Below are positions 20,122 to 29,846 of a DNA stretch of 64,000 nt, in pieces (positions within the stretch are counted from its first letter, which is position 1; every line of letters begins with the position of its first letter). Both the position numbers and the translations under genes were made by a program. A model generated the notes under the pieces. That model made no database searches and had not been told where the DNA came from. It saw only the letters and a list, made by a program, of their open reading frames with translations. Source of the stretch: Bathynomus jamesi (taxonomy: Eukaryota; Arthropoda; Malacostraca; Isopoda; Cirolanidae); the NCBI GenBank assembly GCA_023014485.1, contig JAJOZX010003206.1, positions 1-64,000 of the forward strand, given 5' to 3'.

Positions 20122-22139
20122 CAGGATCAGTTTACTGTTATGTTTGTAAACTGTTTGCTCCTAAAAATGTCTCACATTTTGTTATAAGAGAAGGGTTCAG
20201 TGACTGGCGAAATACTATTGTAATTGATCATCATGAAAAAAGCACTACTCACCGAGACTCTATGCTAACATACTTAACTCGCAGACAAGGTGCGGGGTTG
20301 GGACAACAGTTGGAAAAACAAATTCAGGAAGAGTGTGATTACTGGGAACATGTCTTGAGGCGTGTCATAGCTGTTATTTGTACGTTAGCTGAACGTGGCT
20401 TGTCTTTTCGAGGAACAGAAGAAAGATTTGGATCATTGCAGAATGGGAATTTTTTAGGGCTGCTTGAGCTCATAAGCCGGTTTGATCCATTTTTAGCAGG
20501 TCACATTTTGAAATATGGAAATTCTGGCAAAGGAAATCCTTCTTACCTGTCCAAAACCACCTGTGAGGAACTCATTCAACTAATGGCTCAAAAGGTCCAC
20601 GCACTCATTGTTGACGAAGTAAAATCTTCTGGTTATTTTAGTTTGTCAGTTGATTCAACACCAGATCTATCACATATCGATCAGTTAAGTGTTGTACTTA
20701 GGTACTTAAAAGATGGACAGCCTATTGAACGCTTTTTAACCTTTCTGAAAATGAAAAGCCATACTGGTGAGGAAATGGCAAATCAGGTGTTGCAGTACTT
20801 ACGTAAAGTTTGTAAGCTAAACTTTTCAAAATGTAGGGGTCAATCTTACGACAACGCTGCCAACATGTCTGGGCGTTATAAGGGGATGCAGCAAAAAATT
20901 TTAGAAACAAACAAGTTTGCTATATATGTGCCCTGTGCAGCCCATTCACTAAATCTGGTAGGCCGAAGTGCTGTTGACTGCTGTCAAGAGGCGGTTAATT
21001 TCTTCTCTACAGTGCAGTTGCTCTATACCTTTTTTTTAGCCTCAACCAGCAGGTGGGAAATTCTTAAAGGTTGTATTGGAAATGAAAGTGTCTTAAAATC
21101 CCTCTCTGATACCAGATGGGAGGCACATGCTATGGCAACAGCAGCAATTTTGAAATCTTTCCTTAAAATTTTAGAAGCGTTAGAATGTATAGCTGAAGAC
21201 CAGTCACAAAAGGGAGACACTAGAAGAGAAGCAAATAATATTGCAAATAAGATGCAAGAGCTAGAATTCGTTTTTATGTTGAATTTTTGGGATGAGATTT
21301 TGCAAAATTTTCATAGAGTAAGCAAAGTTCTACAGAATAAGGATGTGAACTTAAAAACATGTGCAGATCTGTATGGATCATTAGCTGACCAACTGTGCAC
21401 TTCACGAGATGAATTTGAAAGATATGAAGCAGCTACAAAGGAAATGCTACCAGATGTTGATTACAAGGCAGCTCAAACTCGCAAACGTATCAGAAAGAAG
21501 GTACCCAATGACGGAGATGCACCAGAAGTATATTTGAATGCCAGAGATAAATTTCTTATCACCACCTTTTACACAATTGTTGACAAACTTGAAACTGAGA
21601 TGAGAAGAAGAGGAGAGATATACAAAGAAATAGCAGAGAGATTTTCTTTTCTAAGTGATGTGCCACATAATGTCACCACTTCATCATCTACTGAAATTGA
21701 AAGGTATTCTCAGGGTTGTAAAAAGATGATTGATGCTTACCCAGAGGACTTGAACACTAATTTCTCTGCTGAGCTTCAGCAGTTTCACTCATATGTGTGC
21801 CATAAGTTCAGTGCAAAAAAAAATGTAAAAACAAGATTCAGTCATGCTGAACTTTATAAAATAATTGTAGAAGACAATATTGAGTGTGCCTTCCCAAAAG
21901 TAGAAATTGCCTTTCGTATATTTTTAACATTAATGGTCACAAATTGCTCAGCTGAGCGTTCATTTTCTCAGTTGAAGTATATTAAAAATACCAACAGAAC
22001 AACTATGCAACAAGGCAGGCTGGATGCCTTATCTCTACTAAGTATAGAAGCAGATGTGTTACGTAAGATTAGTTTTGAGGATCTGATCAAAGACTTTGCA
22101 ATTAAAAAAAGTAGGAGAAAACTTTTCAAATATAAATGA
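20122..22139 (+). pseudogene. Tip100-like hAT transposase, core and dimerisation domain
   Basis: The frame is open from the nested insertion (GSVYCYVCKLFAPKN, then EGFSDWRN, the rest of the TTF finger) to a stop at 22137-22139. It contains the DUF4371-like block, the RNase-H-fold core with VDSTPDLSHIDQLSVVLRY and CRGQSYDNAANMSGRYKGM, the CxxH box CAAHSLNLVG, and the C-terminal dimerisation motif TNCSAERSFSQLKYIKN with GRLDALSLLSIE. With the upstream piece the original protein would be close to 900 residues. No break is visible inside this part. Confidence 0.88.
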
Positions 22140-22322
22140 AGTGGAAGTATACAAAAATAAACATTATTTTCCATCTTACTGTAAGTTTTGTTTCATTTCA
22201 AAAAATAAAATTTTATTTTATGGTTTATTTTTGTTTATATTTTGAATTACATATATATGGGGCACCAAAATCTTTTAAGTGCTTAGGGCCTCTAAAGGTC
22301 TTAATCCGGCCCTGGGTATAAC

Positions 22323-22853
22323 CAGTTTGTTTTGTCCTACTTTAGAAATAATAACTGCTTCAATTTTCTCTAATTTATTTTCTAAATGTAGTTCCAGGTC
22401 AATTGTCTTATAGCTATTTTTGTCCGAGTTATCCTTAACAAAGGATGCAATATTGAGTTTTTGTTCATTCGGGTTTGGTGTCAAACCCAATTTATTAACT
22501 ACATTTTGCGAAACAAATGTTTGTTGAGAACAACAGTCTATAAGACATCTCACTGGAGTGGTGCTACCCTCACTATTCACTAAGTCCAAAGTAATAGTTG
22601 GTAAAAGAATCTCAGTGTTTCTTGTTACGTTGTTTGAGCAAACAGAATGTCCCATGAAAGTGGCATTTTCTTGATTACCTTTGTTTGGTGGAGGTATCTT
22701 TTGAGTTTGAGTACTATTGTTTGGACACTTTGGTGAATCACACATTGATGAGACATGTCGTAAACTTTTACAAAACTTACACTTGAATCTTAACCTAGAT
22801 TTACAGTCTTTCTTATAATGTCCCTGGCCAGTACACTTTTTACATAGGTTCAA
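22323..22853 (-). pseudogene. BEL-1 zinc knuckles and protease, first half
   Basis: Begins CKKCTGQGHYKKDC and CKFCKSLRHVSSMC, two CCHC-type knuckles, followed by the aspartic protease with CLIDCCSQQTFVSQ. The usual D(S/T)G catalytic triplet reads DCC here, so the catalytic site is altered. The frame is cut by the Tip100-like hAT and continues at 13962. It joins the Gag frame upstream with no gap apart from an in-frame stop. Confidence 0.78.
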
Positions 22854-24047
22854 CTATTCACATCTTTTAGCTCTTTGGTTAAAGTCTGAATATTTGTCAC
22901 ACCCAGTACTACTGTGTTCATTACTTGCACAAAATTTGCAATGTAGTGTGTAAGTTAAGGCAGCAGTTACATTAAAGTTCTGTAATGTAGGTGTTCGTGT
23001 ATTACAGTTGGTCACATTTGATTCTACAGTATCAAGTTTTGTCTGTTTGGCTGTAGCTAGTTGGTCTCTGGGAACAGTCTTTGGTTTATCCATAGTCTTG
23101 GTCTTATTTTGTGTTGGGATATTTCTCAATTTGTAATTAGTTAGGATATTGGGAAAGTGTTTTCTGATATCTTCAAGATTAGGATAATTTTCTCCCGTAT
23201 TTAGAACTAAAATATCTTTAACCCTCAAAGGAAGGCACCTAAGAACTATGCCTTGTATAATCCAAGATGAAGCTTTAATATCTATCTCATTGCTAACCAG
23301 TTGTCCTATAATAGCTTCTAATTTTGTATAAAAATTTTCCATATCACTATGGTTATCTTTTATGGGTGCAAAATCAAAAATTTGTTGAGATAATTCATAT
23401 ACAATCTCATCTTTATTAATGTAATTACGTTTTAAGAGATCAATAGCTACTTCATATGAATTCCCTACGGCTGGTAAATAGGCTATCAGGTTATAGGCTG
23501 GGCCTTTAAGGAAACTAGTTAAGTAGCTAAACTTATCAACAGTTGAAATATAAGGTTTATTACCTATTAAACTCTCAAATTTGTCAATGAAAGATGGGAA
23601 TTGTACCGTGTCCCCTTCAAATGTTGGTACTAACAAAATGGGTAACTGAGCCCTCAATTCTTGTGACTCAGGATTTAGCATGCCACTTAAATTTTGTTGA
23701 AGGTTAGCTCTACTTTGATTAAAATCAGAATTAGGTTTATTTGGTGTTAAGTCAGTCAAACGAGACCGTAGTCTCCTTATTTGCTGTTCAATTGAGATTA
23801 CCTGATCATCATCATCAGCGTAAAGGTCTATCAATTGTTCTTCAACCATTTCGGATTCAACTAACTCTGAAATACTCTCATCAATGGCTATTATTTCCTT
23901 CTTTTTAGTTTCCAATTTAAGAATTACACACTCTAAATCTTCCTTACCTGGTTGTGTAATATTGTTAAAAGTGTTCTTGGCCTTTGTAACAGCACCCAAC
24001 TTTGCCCCCCTTTTCTTTTTTAACTTTTTCAATTCCGCACTGTCCAT
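22854..24047 (-). CDS. BEL-1 Gag
   Basis: 397 residues from MDSAELKKLKKKRGAKLGAV. The N-terminal ~100 residues are charged and likely coiled coil. A DUF1759 capsid-like domain follows: LPILLVPTFEGDTVQFPSFI, KFSYLTSFLKGPAYNLIAYL, YEVAIDLLKRNYINKDEIV. It ends HCKFCASNEHSSTGCDKY, a first zinc knuckle, at a stop directly abutting the next ORF in the same frame, so one codon change separates Gag and protease. Confidence 0.85.
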   Translation of the reverse strand: MDSAELKKLKKKRGAKLGAVTKAKNTFNNITQPGKEDLECVILKLETKKKEIIAIDESISELVESEMVEEQLIDLYADDDDQVISIEQQIRRLRSRLTDLTPNKPNSDFNQSRANLQQNLSGMLNPESQELRAQLPILLVPTFEGDTVQFPSFIDKFESLIGNKPYISTVDKFSYLTSFLKGPAYNLIAYLPAVGNSYEVAIDLLKRNYINKDEIVYELSQQIFDFAPIKDNHSDMENFYTKLEAIIGQLVSNEIDIKASSWIIQGIVLRCLPLRVKDILVLNTGENYPNLEDIRKHFPNILTNYKLRNIPTQNKTKTMDKPKTVPRDQLATAKQTKLDTVESNVTNCNTRTPTLQNFNVTAALTYTLHCKFCASNEHSSTGCDKYSDFNQRAKRCE

Positions 24048-24344
24048 GTTTAAGTCAAAATTGTTTAACTGGGGATCGTAATGAAATAGAGGACAAGAAG
24101 AAATTACCAGAGAAGAGAGAGCACAGACAAAACAGTCAAGTTTAAATTTGGTTTAATCCCCCCCAAGTACTTATGTGTCACTCAGGTCTAAGCTTATAAG
24201 AGAATGAGACTCCTTAAATGTAAATGTTTCCTAGTTAGGCCCTAGGTTGTAGACCTAATTAGGCTTGATTAGGTTAGGCTTAGGCTAGACCATTTAGCCT
24301 AATTCTGCAATTTTTGTTAAGTAAGGTTAAGGTTTGTAAATTCC
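24048..24344 (-). other. BEL-1 leader
   Basis: Between primer site and Gag start. AT-rich, no coding frame or repeat seen. Confidence 0.6.
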
Positions 24345-24362
24345 CCACACACGGACCACCAA
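24345..24362 (-). promoter_or_regulatory. BEL-1 primer-binding site (position)
   Basis: On the minus strand TGGTGGTCCGTGTGTGG follows the 5' LTR after one base, beginning with the TGG that pairs with a tRNA CCA end. I could not match the remainder to a tRNA by eye. Confidence 0.5.
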
Positions 24363-25619
24363 TGTGAAAAATGCTCTGTATGAATTATGAATTGGTCCAC
24401 AATTAACCCACCCCTTATATCTCCAGTCTAACTATAGAGTAGATTAAGTCTAGCCCTGTAGGGGTCAGCCTAGAGATTCCGGAAATGGTCCAGAGCGGGC
24501 AGATAAATTGAGGTCCACAGTAGGATTCCTCACCAAACTAGGTTAGGGCAATCTACCTTCACCTTTGTTAAGCTATGAGTTGATGCTGGGTCTTAGGCCA
24601 CAATGTAGGCCTAAGTTGTCTGACCCAGCTTAATTTAATGAGTCTTCTAAGTTAGAAGTTAGAAGATCCAACTGGGCTAAAAACACAATTAGTCACTTAC
24701 TGCTAGTTATTAGAGAGTCTCTTTTCTCCTTCTTGTATAATTGTCGAGAGCGTACTTGCTGGTGGGGATCTTTCTTCGGTGTCTGTTCTCGTCCCTCCTC
24801 CAGTTCCGTCCTCTCGCCCCGTTCTTCGTTTTCGTTCTCCTTTGTCTCCTTTTTGCGGGGCTTTTTCCACCAGCGTCTCCTTGGTCTTTTTTTGGTTGGT
24901 TGATCGGTAATGTATATCTATTACCGAGCACGCTCTTGTCACACAGTATATAAATACTAGTGTGGAGAATAACTCTGGTGAGCAACCAATTGGTTTCATC
25001 CACCCAGTTATTGACATAAAAGGAATTTAGTAATTGTTAGATTAACTACCTACCTACTCAGTGAACCATTTTCGTTACCTCCCAACTACCCACTCACAGA
25101 GCTGGGCAATAAATACATTGAATGTATTTAAATACTAAATACATGGGAGAAATGTATTTAAATACTAAATACTAAATACATTTTACGAATGTATTTAGAT
25201 ACTAAATACAAAATACATCAATTGTATTTAAATACATTTTAAATACATACAAATTTGCTTGTTGAAGCCATGACATGCACACGATAAAGAAATCAACCGC
25301 TTTCGACTAAGAGTGGCACACAACTGATTGAACTGACACGTTGAAACATGAACCATGCTGTACTAAACTGTCGACGCGTCGTACTGTGCTAGTACAGAAC
25401 GTATATTAAACCAGTAAAAGTATTTACATTTTTATATTTTGAGTATTTAAATACATTGTATTTAAATACTCATTAAAGTATTTAAATACTATATTTAAAT
25501 ACATGAAAAACAATGTATTTATAAATACAGTTCTAAATACACAAATGTATTTAAATCCGTATTTAAATACAAATGTATTTAAATACTGCCCAGCTCTGCC
25601 CACTCATCAGTTTTCCATA
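24363..25619 (-). repeat. BEL-1 5' LTR, interrupted by a MITE
   Basis: Matches the left LTR throughout. Without the 502-bp MITE and its 8-bp duplication it is 747 bp, the extra seven bases being a TGAATTA repeat near 24380. Confidence 0.88.
25097..25598. mobile_element. AT-rich hAT MITE in the BEL-1 LTR
   Basis: 502 bp with inverted ends CAGAGCTGGGCA and a perfect 8-bp duplication CCCACTCA at 25089-25096 and 25599-25606. Both flanks consist of interleaved TGTATTTAAATAC-like palindromes. It codes for nothing. The left LTR shows the empty site. Confidence 0.93.
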
Positions 25620-25623
25620 CACT

Positions 25624-25846
25624 AGGCTACATCCAATTTTCCAAACAACCACTTGAACTCAATAAGCCAAATTAAACCAATGAGCAAAATTTAACCCAAT
25701 GAACAAAATTTAATCAAATGAGCCAAATTAAATCCAATGAGCTTAATCGAATCCCATGAGCTTAATTGAATCCCATGAGCTTAATTGAATCCCATGAGCT
25801 TAATTGAATCCCATGAGCTTAATTGAATCCCATCCTCGTCGCCAAA
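25624..25846 (-). repeat. Gypsy leader, distal part, 19-bp tandem array
   Basis: Between the BEL target duplication and the gypsy 5' LTR. A 19-bp unit (AATCCCATGAGCTTAATTG) repeats about five times at 25735-25833 and decays to the left into related AATGAGC units. The leader thus carries different tandem arrays at its two ends. Confidence 0.8.
25834..25844 (-). promoter_or_regulatory. Gypsy primer-binding site, tRNA-Ser type
   Basis: On the minus strand TGGCGACGAGG lies two bases from the 5' LTR. It is complementary to the CCTCGTCG-CCA 3' end that I associate with animal tRNA-Ser(GCU). Confidence 0.75.
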
Positions 25847-26274
25847 TGTGATAGCGTGGGGTAGACACCTCAGTTAGGTTACTTAGGTTCTAGCAAACAA
25901 TCAAAGGCACTTACCGGTGCGTTGAATTAGATATTCCTTTGGGAGCCTACCATTAGATTCCTGTGTCCCACAAACAGCCTACCTAACTCTCTCTTACATT
26001 ACCAATTTAGAAGCTATAGACATTACCCCTAACTATACTTAAGAACGGACAACTTCCTACCCCATTTGTCACCTTAGAAACACGACCTAATTACACTCAG
26101 CACCAACGATTAGGTCAGATAGGAAAAAACATCTCTAGGCTAGCCCAAAACAATACGAACAGCCGCGTTGGTTCGTTTATGCCTTGCTGTTGCCATTCAG
26201 CTTAGCTTTAGTGATATTTCCCCTTTAGTGACTTTTAGACTATATACATATATATACACACACACGTCACCTCA
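25847..26274 (-). repeat. Gypsy 5' LTR
   Basis: 428 bp, including a 17-base insertion (near 26210-26230) and one extra CA relative to the left LTR. It should hold the promoter and the transcription start of the element on the minus strand. Confidence 0.92.
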
Positions 26275-28006
26275 GAGAACAAGTACACCAGCAACAGGGA
26301 GATTCTTCCGGAGGCATGCCAAACACTCATTGACCTTTGGAATCGTGCTAACATTCCATCACAGCCAATCAAGAATGTGAAGACCAAGCTGCTCCGATTG
26401 ATGGAAAAAGGCTCTCAAGCATCCAAGCAAGGCAAGCAGGCCACAAAAACCAAGAAGTTCGAGGAAAGCCTGAATCAATTGTTTGACATAGCTGTCTGCC
26501 AATGCGATGATCTGTCTGCATGTCACTGTGAAAAAGAAATGAAAGTTCCACGACGAGAGCATGCCTTTCTGATCGACCAGAGAACCACGCGGGTCATGCA
26601 GATCAATCGGGTGGATACGAATGTGACTCACATGATGGAGAGAAGGAAGTCAAGAGAGAATCGGATGCAAGAAAGACAAGAAGAGAATAGAAGAAAAACG
26701 GAAATGCAAGAGGTAGCATCCTCTGCAGATGTGGTCGAATCAGCTCAAGCAGAAGTAGACTCCAGTGGTGAAAGTGTTGGTGATGAGTGGATGGGTGATA
26801 GTGCCCAGGAGGACAGGAACATCACACCGATTCCCACTGTTGCTTTGGAAGCTGACCGGTATGGTGTATCAAACAGGGCTGCTGCAGCTATCAGCACTGC
26901 AACATTGGTTGACTATGGCATCATTAGTTCTGATGATCAGATAAACGTAATTGACCACCACAAAGTATGGAGAGCACGGCAGAAGGTACGGAGGGATCTG
27001 AAGGAAGCAGTAACTTACCACGATGTGGAAGTCACTGCTTTATTTTTTGATGGGCGGAAAGACTTGACACTTGTCAGAGAGAAAAAGGGGAACAAATGGT
27101 ACAGCACAAAGAAAGTTTAGGACCACTATGTGCTGATCGGAGAGCCTGGAACCTTCTATCTAAGCCATCTGACATTGGAACGAGGAACTGGCACTGTCAT
27201 TGCGGATGGACTTCAAAATGCGATTGAAGAAATGGGTATTGCAGACAAGATAATTGCAGTGGGAGCCAACAGCACAGCCACAAACACAGGGCACAGAAGT
27301 GGAGCAATACACCTGCTAGAGTGCCGCCTGGGTCGCCCTTTGCACTGGTTCATCTGTAGTCTGCATTTAAATGAACTCCCACTGCGCCACTTGTGCAAGG
27401 AACTCATCGGCCCAACAGAATCTGCAACTCAATGGAAAGGACCAATTGGCAAAGCTTTGGCCACATGTGAAAGTTTGCCACTTTCCTCTAGAGGAATTCA
27501 ATGTATTGCTGATGGCCACACTCTCCCGTGACCAAGCCTACCTCTACAGAATGATGAAAGCGATAAGGACTGGTATCATTAATGAAGATCTACGAGAGAA
27601 GCCTGGACCAATCTCCCATGCAAGATGGGTTACAACTGCCAGCAGAATTTGTCGGCTATATGTAGCGATGGCGAAGCCAAGTGATGAACTGTATTCACTC
27701 ACACAGTTTGTCGTGTGCCACTATGGACCCATGTGGTTTAGCATCAAGTGCCATCCAAGGTGCACAGATGGCCCAAAACATTTCCTGGAGCAAATCAAGC
27801 TGCTACGATTACTGCCGCCAGCTAGCAAGACTGTCACATGGCCTGTGATCCAAAGAAATGCATATTGGGCTCACCCTGAAAATGTTCTACTGGCAATGCT
27901 TGCAGATGCAGATCAAGCAAACTGGAAATTGGCCATCGATGTTATAATGTTTCAGACCAACAAAGTCCCTAGGATCCACTCATGGCTGGTCTACCTGTGT
28001 TCGTAA
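26275..28006 (+). pseudogene. Transposase-like gene of the level-0 transposon
   Basis: The frame runs from the gypsy site (REILPEACQTLIDLWNRANI) through a Glu/Arg-rich middle to 27117, where one in-frame TAG interrupts it. The same frame resumes (HYVLIGEPGTFYLSHL) to about 27480, then a frameshift leads to the last part: GPISHARWVTTASRICRLYV, MWFSIKCHPRC, VIQRNAYWAHPENVLLAMLA. I recognise it as an uncharacterised family repeated in arthropod genomes. The segment VGANSTATNTG followed by FICSLHLNELPLRHL mimics the Asp-Asn and CxxH spacing of hAT cores; an expected Asp reads Asn. Roughly 600 residues originally. Confidence 0.7.
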
Positions 28007-28250
28007 TTGTGCATTGTGTATGTCCTCCGTGGTGGCGGAGGGGACCTACAATTTTACGTGGGTTCCGAACCACAAGAACATAAGAAATTTATGTAAAAAC
28101 TGCCTGTACATTGGCAACGACTAATTTTTACAAAACTAATTAATTATCGATTTAAAACTAAAGATAGAATCTCTGGATCCAGAGGATCAAGTCATAATAG
28201 ACTACTATCCACAAATATGTTACACTCTATATCTATTTATAACCGACATG
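27941..28250 (+). repeat. 3' block of level-0 transposon, also present at 811-1122
   Basis: Covers the last 20 codons of the gene and about 245 bp beyond. The inverted copy at 811-1122 is the only other one in the window. Confidence 0.75.
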
Positions 28251-28292
28251 TAATCAAGACCATTCGACGAGCTCCCATTTTTTAATTTAGGG

Positions 28293-28362
28293 AGGTCAAT
28301 TGTACAAAACCTGAAATGTGCCACTTGATCCGTTACACTTTGCCCATTGACGCTACACGCTA
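28293..28362 (-). repeat. Right TIR of the level-0 transposon
   Basis: Complement of the left TIR, with about 12 extra bases in the middle. The outer tip is TAGCGTGTAGCGTCA on the minus strand. Confidence 0.6.
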
Positions 28363-28697
28363 ATATATATACTCGGTGTCAAAATTACGAATTCATTTCT
28401 GAAATTTTCGTAACAGCGGAAAAGAAAAATTCCGATGGAACTTTATTAATTCGTAAACTAATTACAAAAAGAAATAAATACAATTAAAAAAAAAAGGTTG
28501 AAACATGAATAAAAGCCATAATCTTGTAATCTGCATGTCTCTCTTTTACAGCAAAGACAGCAGCCACTCCTCGTTGCACTGATTCAAACTATTATGAATA
28601 CCTTCAGTGTTGTTGTTATTGTTATTTCAGACGTTGTATCACTTCCTACATATTAGTAGGTTTGTTTGGATTGTCCGTTTTCTCTTCAAATGTAAAT
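28363..28697. other. Spacer between the two TE nests
   Basis: AT-rich, with an A-run near 28490 and TGTTGTTATTG near 28610. No gene or repeat recognised. Ends at the hAT target site AGTGTCCA (28698-28705). Confidence 0.5.
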
Positions 28698-28705
28698 AGT
28701 GTCCA

Positions 28706-29165
28706 CAGGGCCGCCGAGGGCTGCCCCGAGCCACGGGGAAGGATTGGTATATGGACCCCCCCCCCCCTGTTCACTCAGTATTTCATTATGAATGTTTTTT
28801 GTGTACATAACAAGCAAACTGATTATATGTCCAAGTCACTATTCAAAACATACAGTACGAATAAACAACTCGGAGGAAAATAACCATTATATTTTTCGAA
28901 TCAATTATATTAATTCTATCACCATACAATTTACAAATGCAGTACCAGTCCATGCAGGCAAGATAGTTTACTGCAAGATTTTCATAATTAGAAGTGTACT
29001 TTCTTTACTTTCTCTCTAGCAAAGTGGTAAATGATTCTGATGAAATTTAAAGTATGGGCTAACTGGCTTTCAATTACAATGGTTCCCAGATCTGTCAGTC
29101 GGTCTTAGGCATTGGAAGACCGCAGATAATATTTTATCTGTTTCAGTTTGACTATAATAATCTCT
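28706..29165. other. Left interior of the 28.7-kb hAT
   Basis: No coding potential. Contains a poly-C run near 28758-28769. Confidence 0.5.
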
Positions 29166-29247
29166 ATAAATTTTTTATTTTTTTTCCTTTCTTTATTTTA
29201 CCGCCGATTCGTACCTAGTGTGGTACATATCTCAGCGAGGCAGTGAG

Positions 29248-29846
29248 TGTTATTTTATTTATTTGTTGGGTTCAAAATCCCAGCTGAGCCGTGAACGGCC
29301 AAATTCTAAAGGGCCAGTTCTATCTGAAGCCCAAGTTAAGCTAAATTAAAACTTACGGATTTGAGATCCTATTAGGTCCTACCTCAGGGTAACCTCAGGG
29401 TTGCTGACTCGATGTGGGCCTACCTTAGACCTTTGTTACATGAATTTAATGTAAACAAAAAAGGGTACTATTTATGGTCTTCTTTCTCAACCTTGCAACT
29501 ACAACGCAACCTGGACTATTGCACGGTGCAACAATCTTGTATCTAAACAACCAAACTGAATTGCAGGAGAGCTCTCTACAAGACCACACCCAGTACGTAC
29601 GACATCCCACAAACGAGTAGAAAAGACGCGCAGCGCCCCAAATGATGCCACCAGCGTCCCAAACACAGACCACAAGAGCCCAAAAATGCTAGCTCTTATT
29701 AAGTGAATTTTTCACTAACCTTACAATTATGAGATGGATATATATACACCTTAACTTAATATATACAAGCAATGCTGCATCAATCAGCTTAGTCATCATA
29801 TCGCCTTGAGACAACAATGGTTCTTCCTCTTCTAGATTTTCTAACA
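29248..29846 (-). repeat. BEL-2 3' LTR
   Basis: 599 bp, TG...CA ends. The integrase stop codon lies about 57 bases inside it, at 29789. Confidence 0.93.

Larger units (their letters stand above)
13971..22314 (+). mobile_element. Tip100/ZMYM1-like hAT transposon (level 3)
   Basis: Ends CAGGGCC(A/G)GATTAA form 14-bp inverted repeats. The 8-bp duplication GGTATAAC lies at 13963-13970 and 22315-22322. The plus strand encodes a near-complete transposase of the TTF-finger hAT group. It splits the BEL-1 protease gene. A second hAT (15849-20113) is nested inside; without it the element is about 4.07 kb, a normal autonomous size. Confidence 0.92.
8113..25619 (-). mobile_element. BEL/Pao LTR retrotransposon 1 (level 2), minus strand
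   Basis: LTRs at 8113-8852 and 24363-25619 (the latter split by a MITE), with CACT duplicated at 8109-8112 and 25620-25623. The LTRs differ by roughly five substitutions and a 7-base indel in 740 bp, so it is young. Coding order on the minus strand is Gag, zinc knuckles plus A17-type protease, RT, RNase H, integrase: the BEL/Pao order. Three DNA transposons have landed in it. Excluding them it is about 7.6 kb. Confidence 0.92.
3791..26274 (-). mobile_element. Ty3/gypsy LTR retrotransposon (level 1), minus strand
   Basis: Two LTRs (409 and 428 bp) bound the element and GAGAA is duplicated at 3786-3790 and 26275-26279. Coding order on the minus strand is gag, protease, RT, residual RNase H, integrase, as in gypsy elements. 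A primer site for tRNA-Ser and a polypurine tract sit where expected. The LTRs differ by about three substitutions, one 17-base insertion and one dinucleotide, so insertion was recent. The coding region is broken and most of RNase H is deleted. A 17.5-kb BEL element occupies its leader. Confidence 0.92.
3113..28362 (+). mobile_element. Unnamed TIR DNA transposon (level 0), split by the gypsy insertion
   Basis: The inferred ends are inverted repeats: TAGCGTGTAG-T/C-GTCA at both tips and a 29-base inner block, GGCACATTTCAGGTTTTGTA and following bases, also shared. Removing the 22.5-kb gypsy insertion and one GAGAA copy leaves about 2.76 kb, a normal size for a transposon coding for a single transposase. 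The gene runs on the plus strand from near 3716 to 28006. The flanks are TA-rich, so no target duplication can be assigned. Superfamily is unknown; the protein has hAT-like spacing of its core motifs. Confidence 0.6.

Noticed and set aside
3113..28362. TA target duplication for the level-0 element
   Set aside because: Both flanks are TA repeats, so any TA duplication would match by chance.
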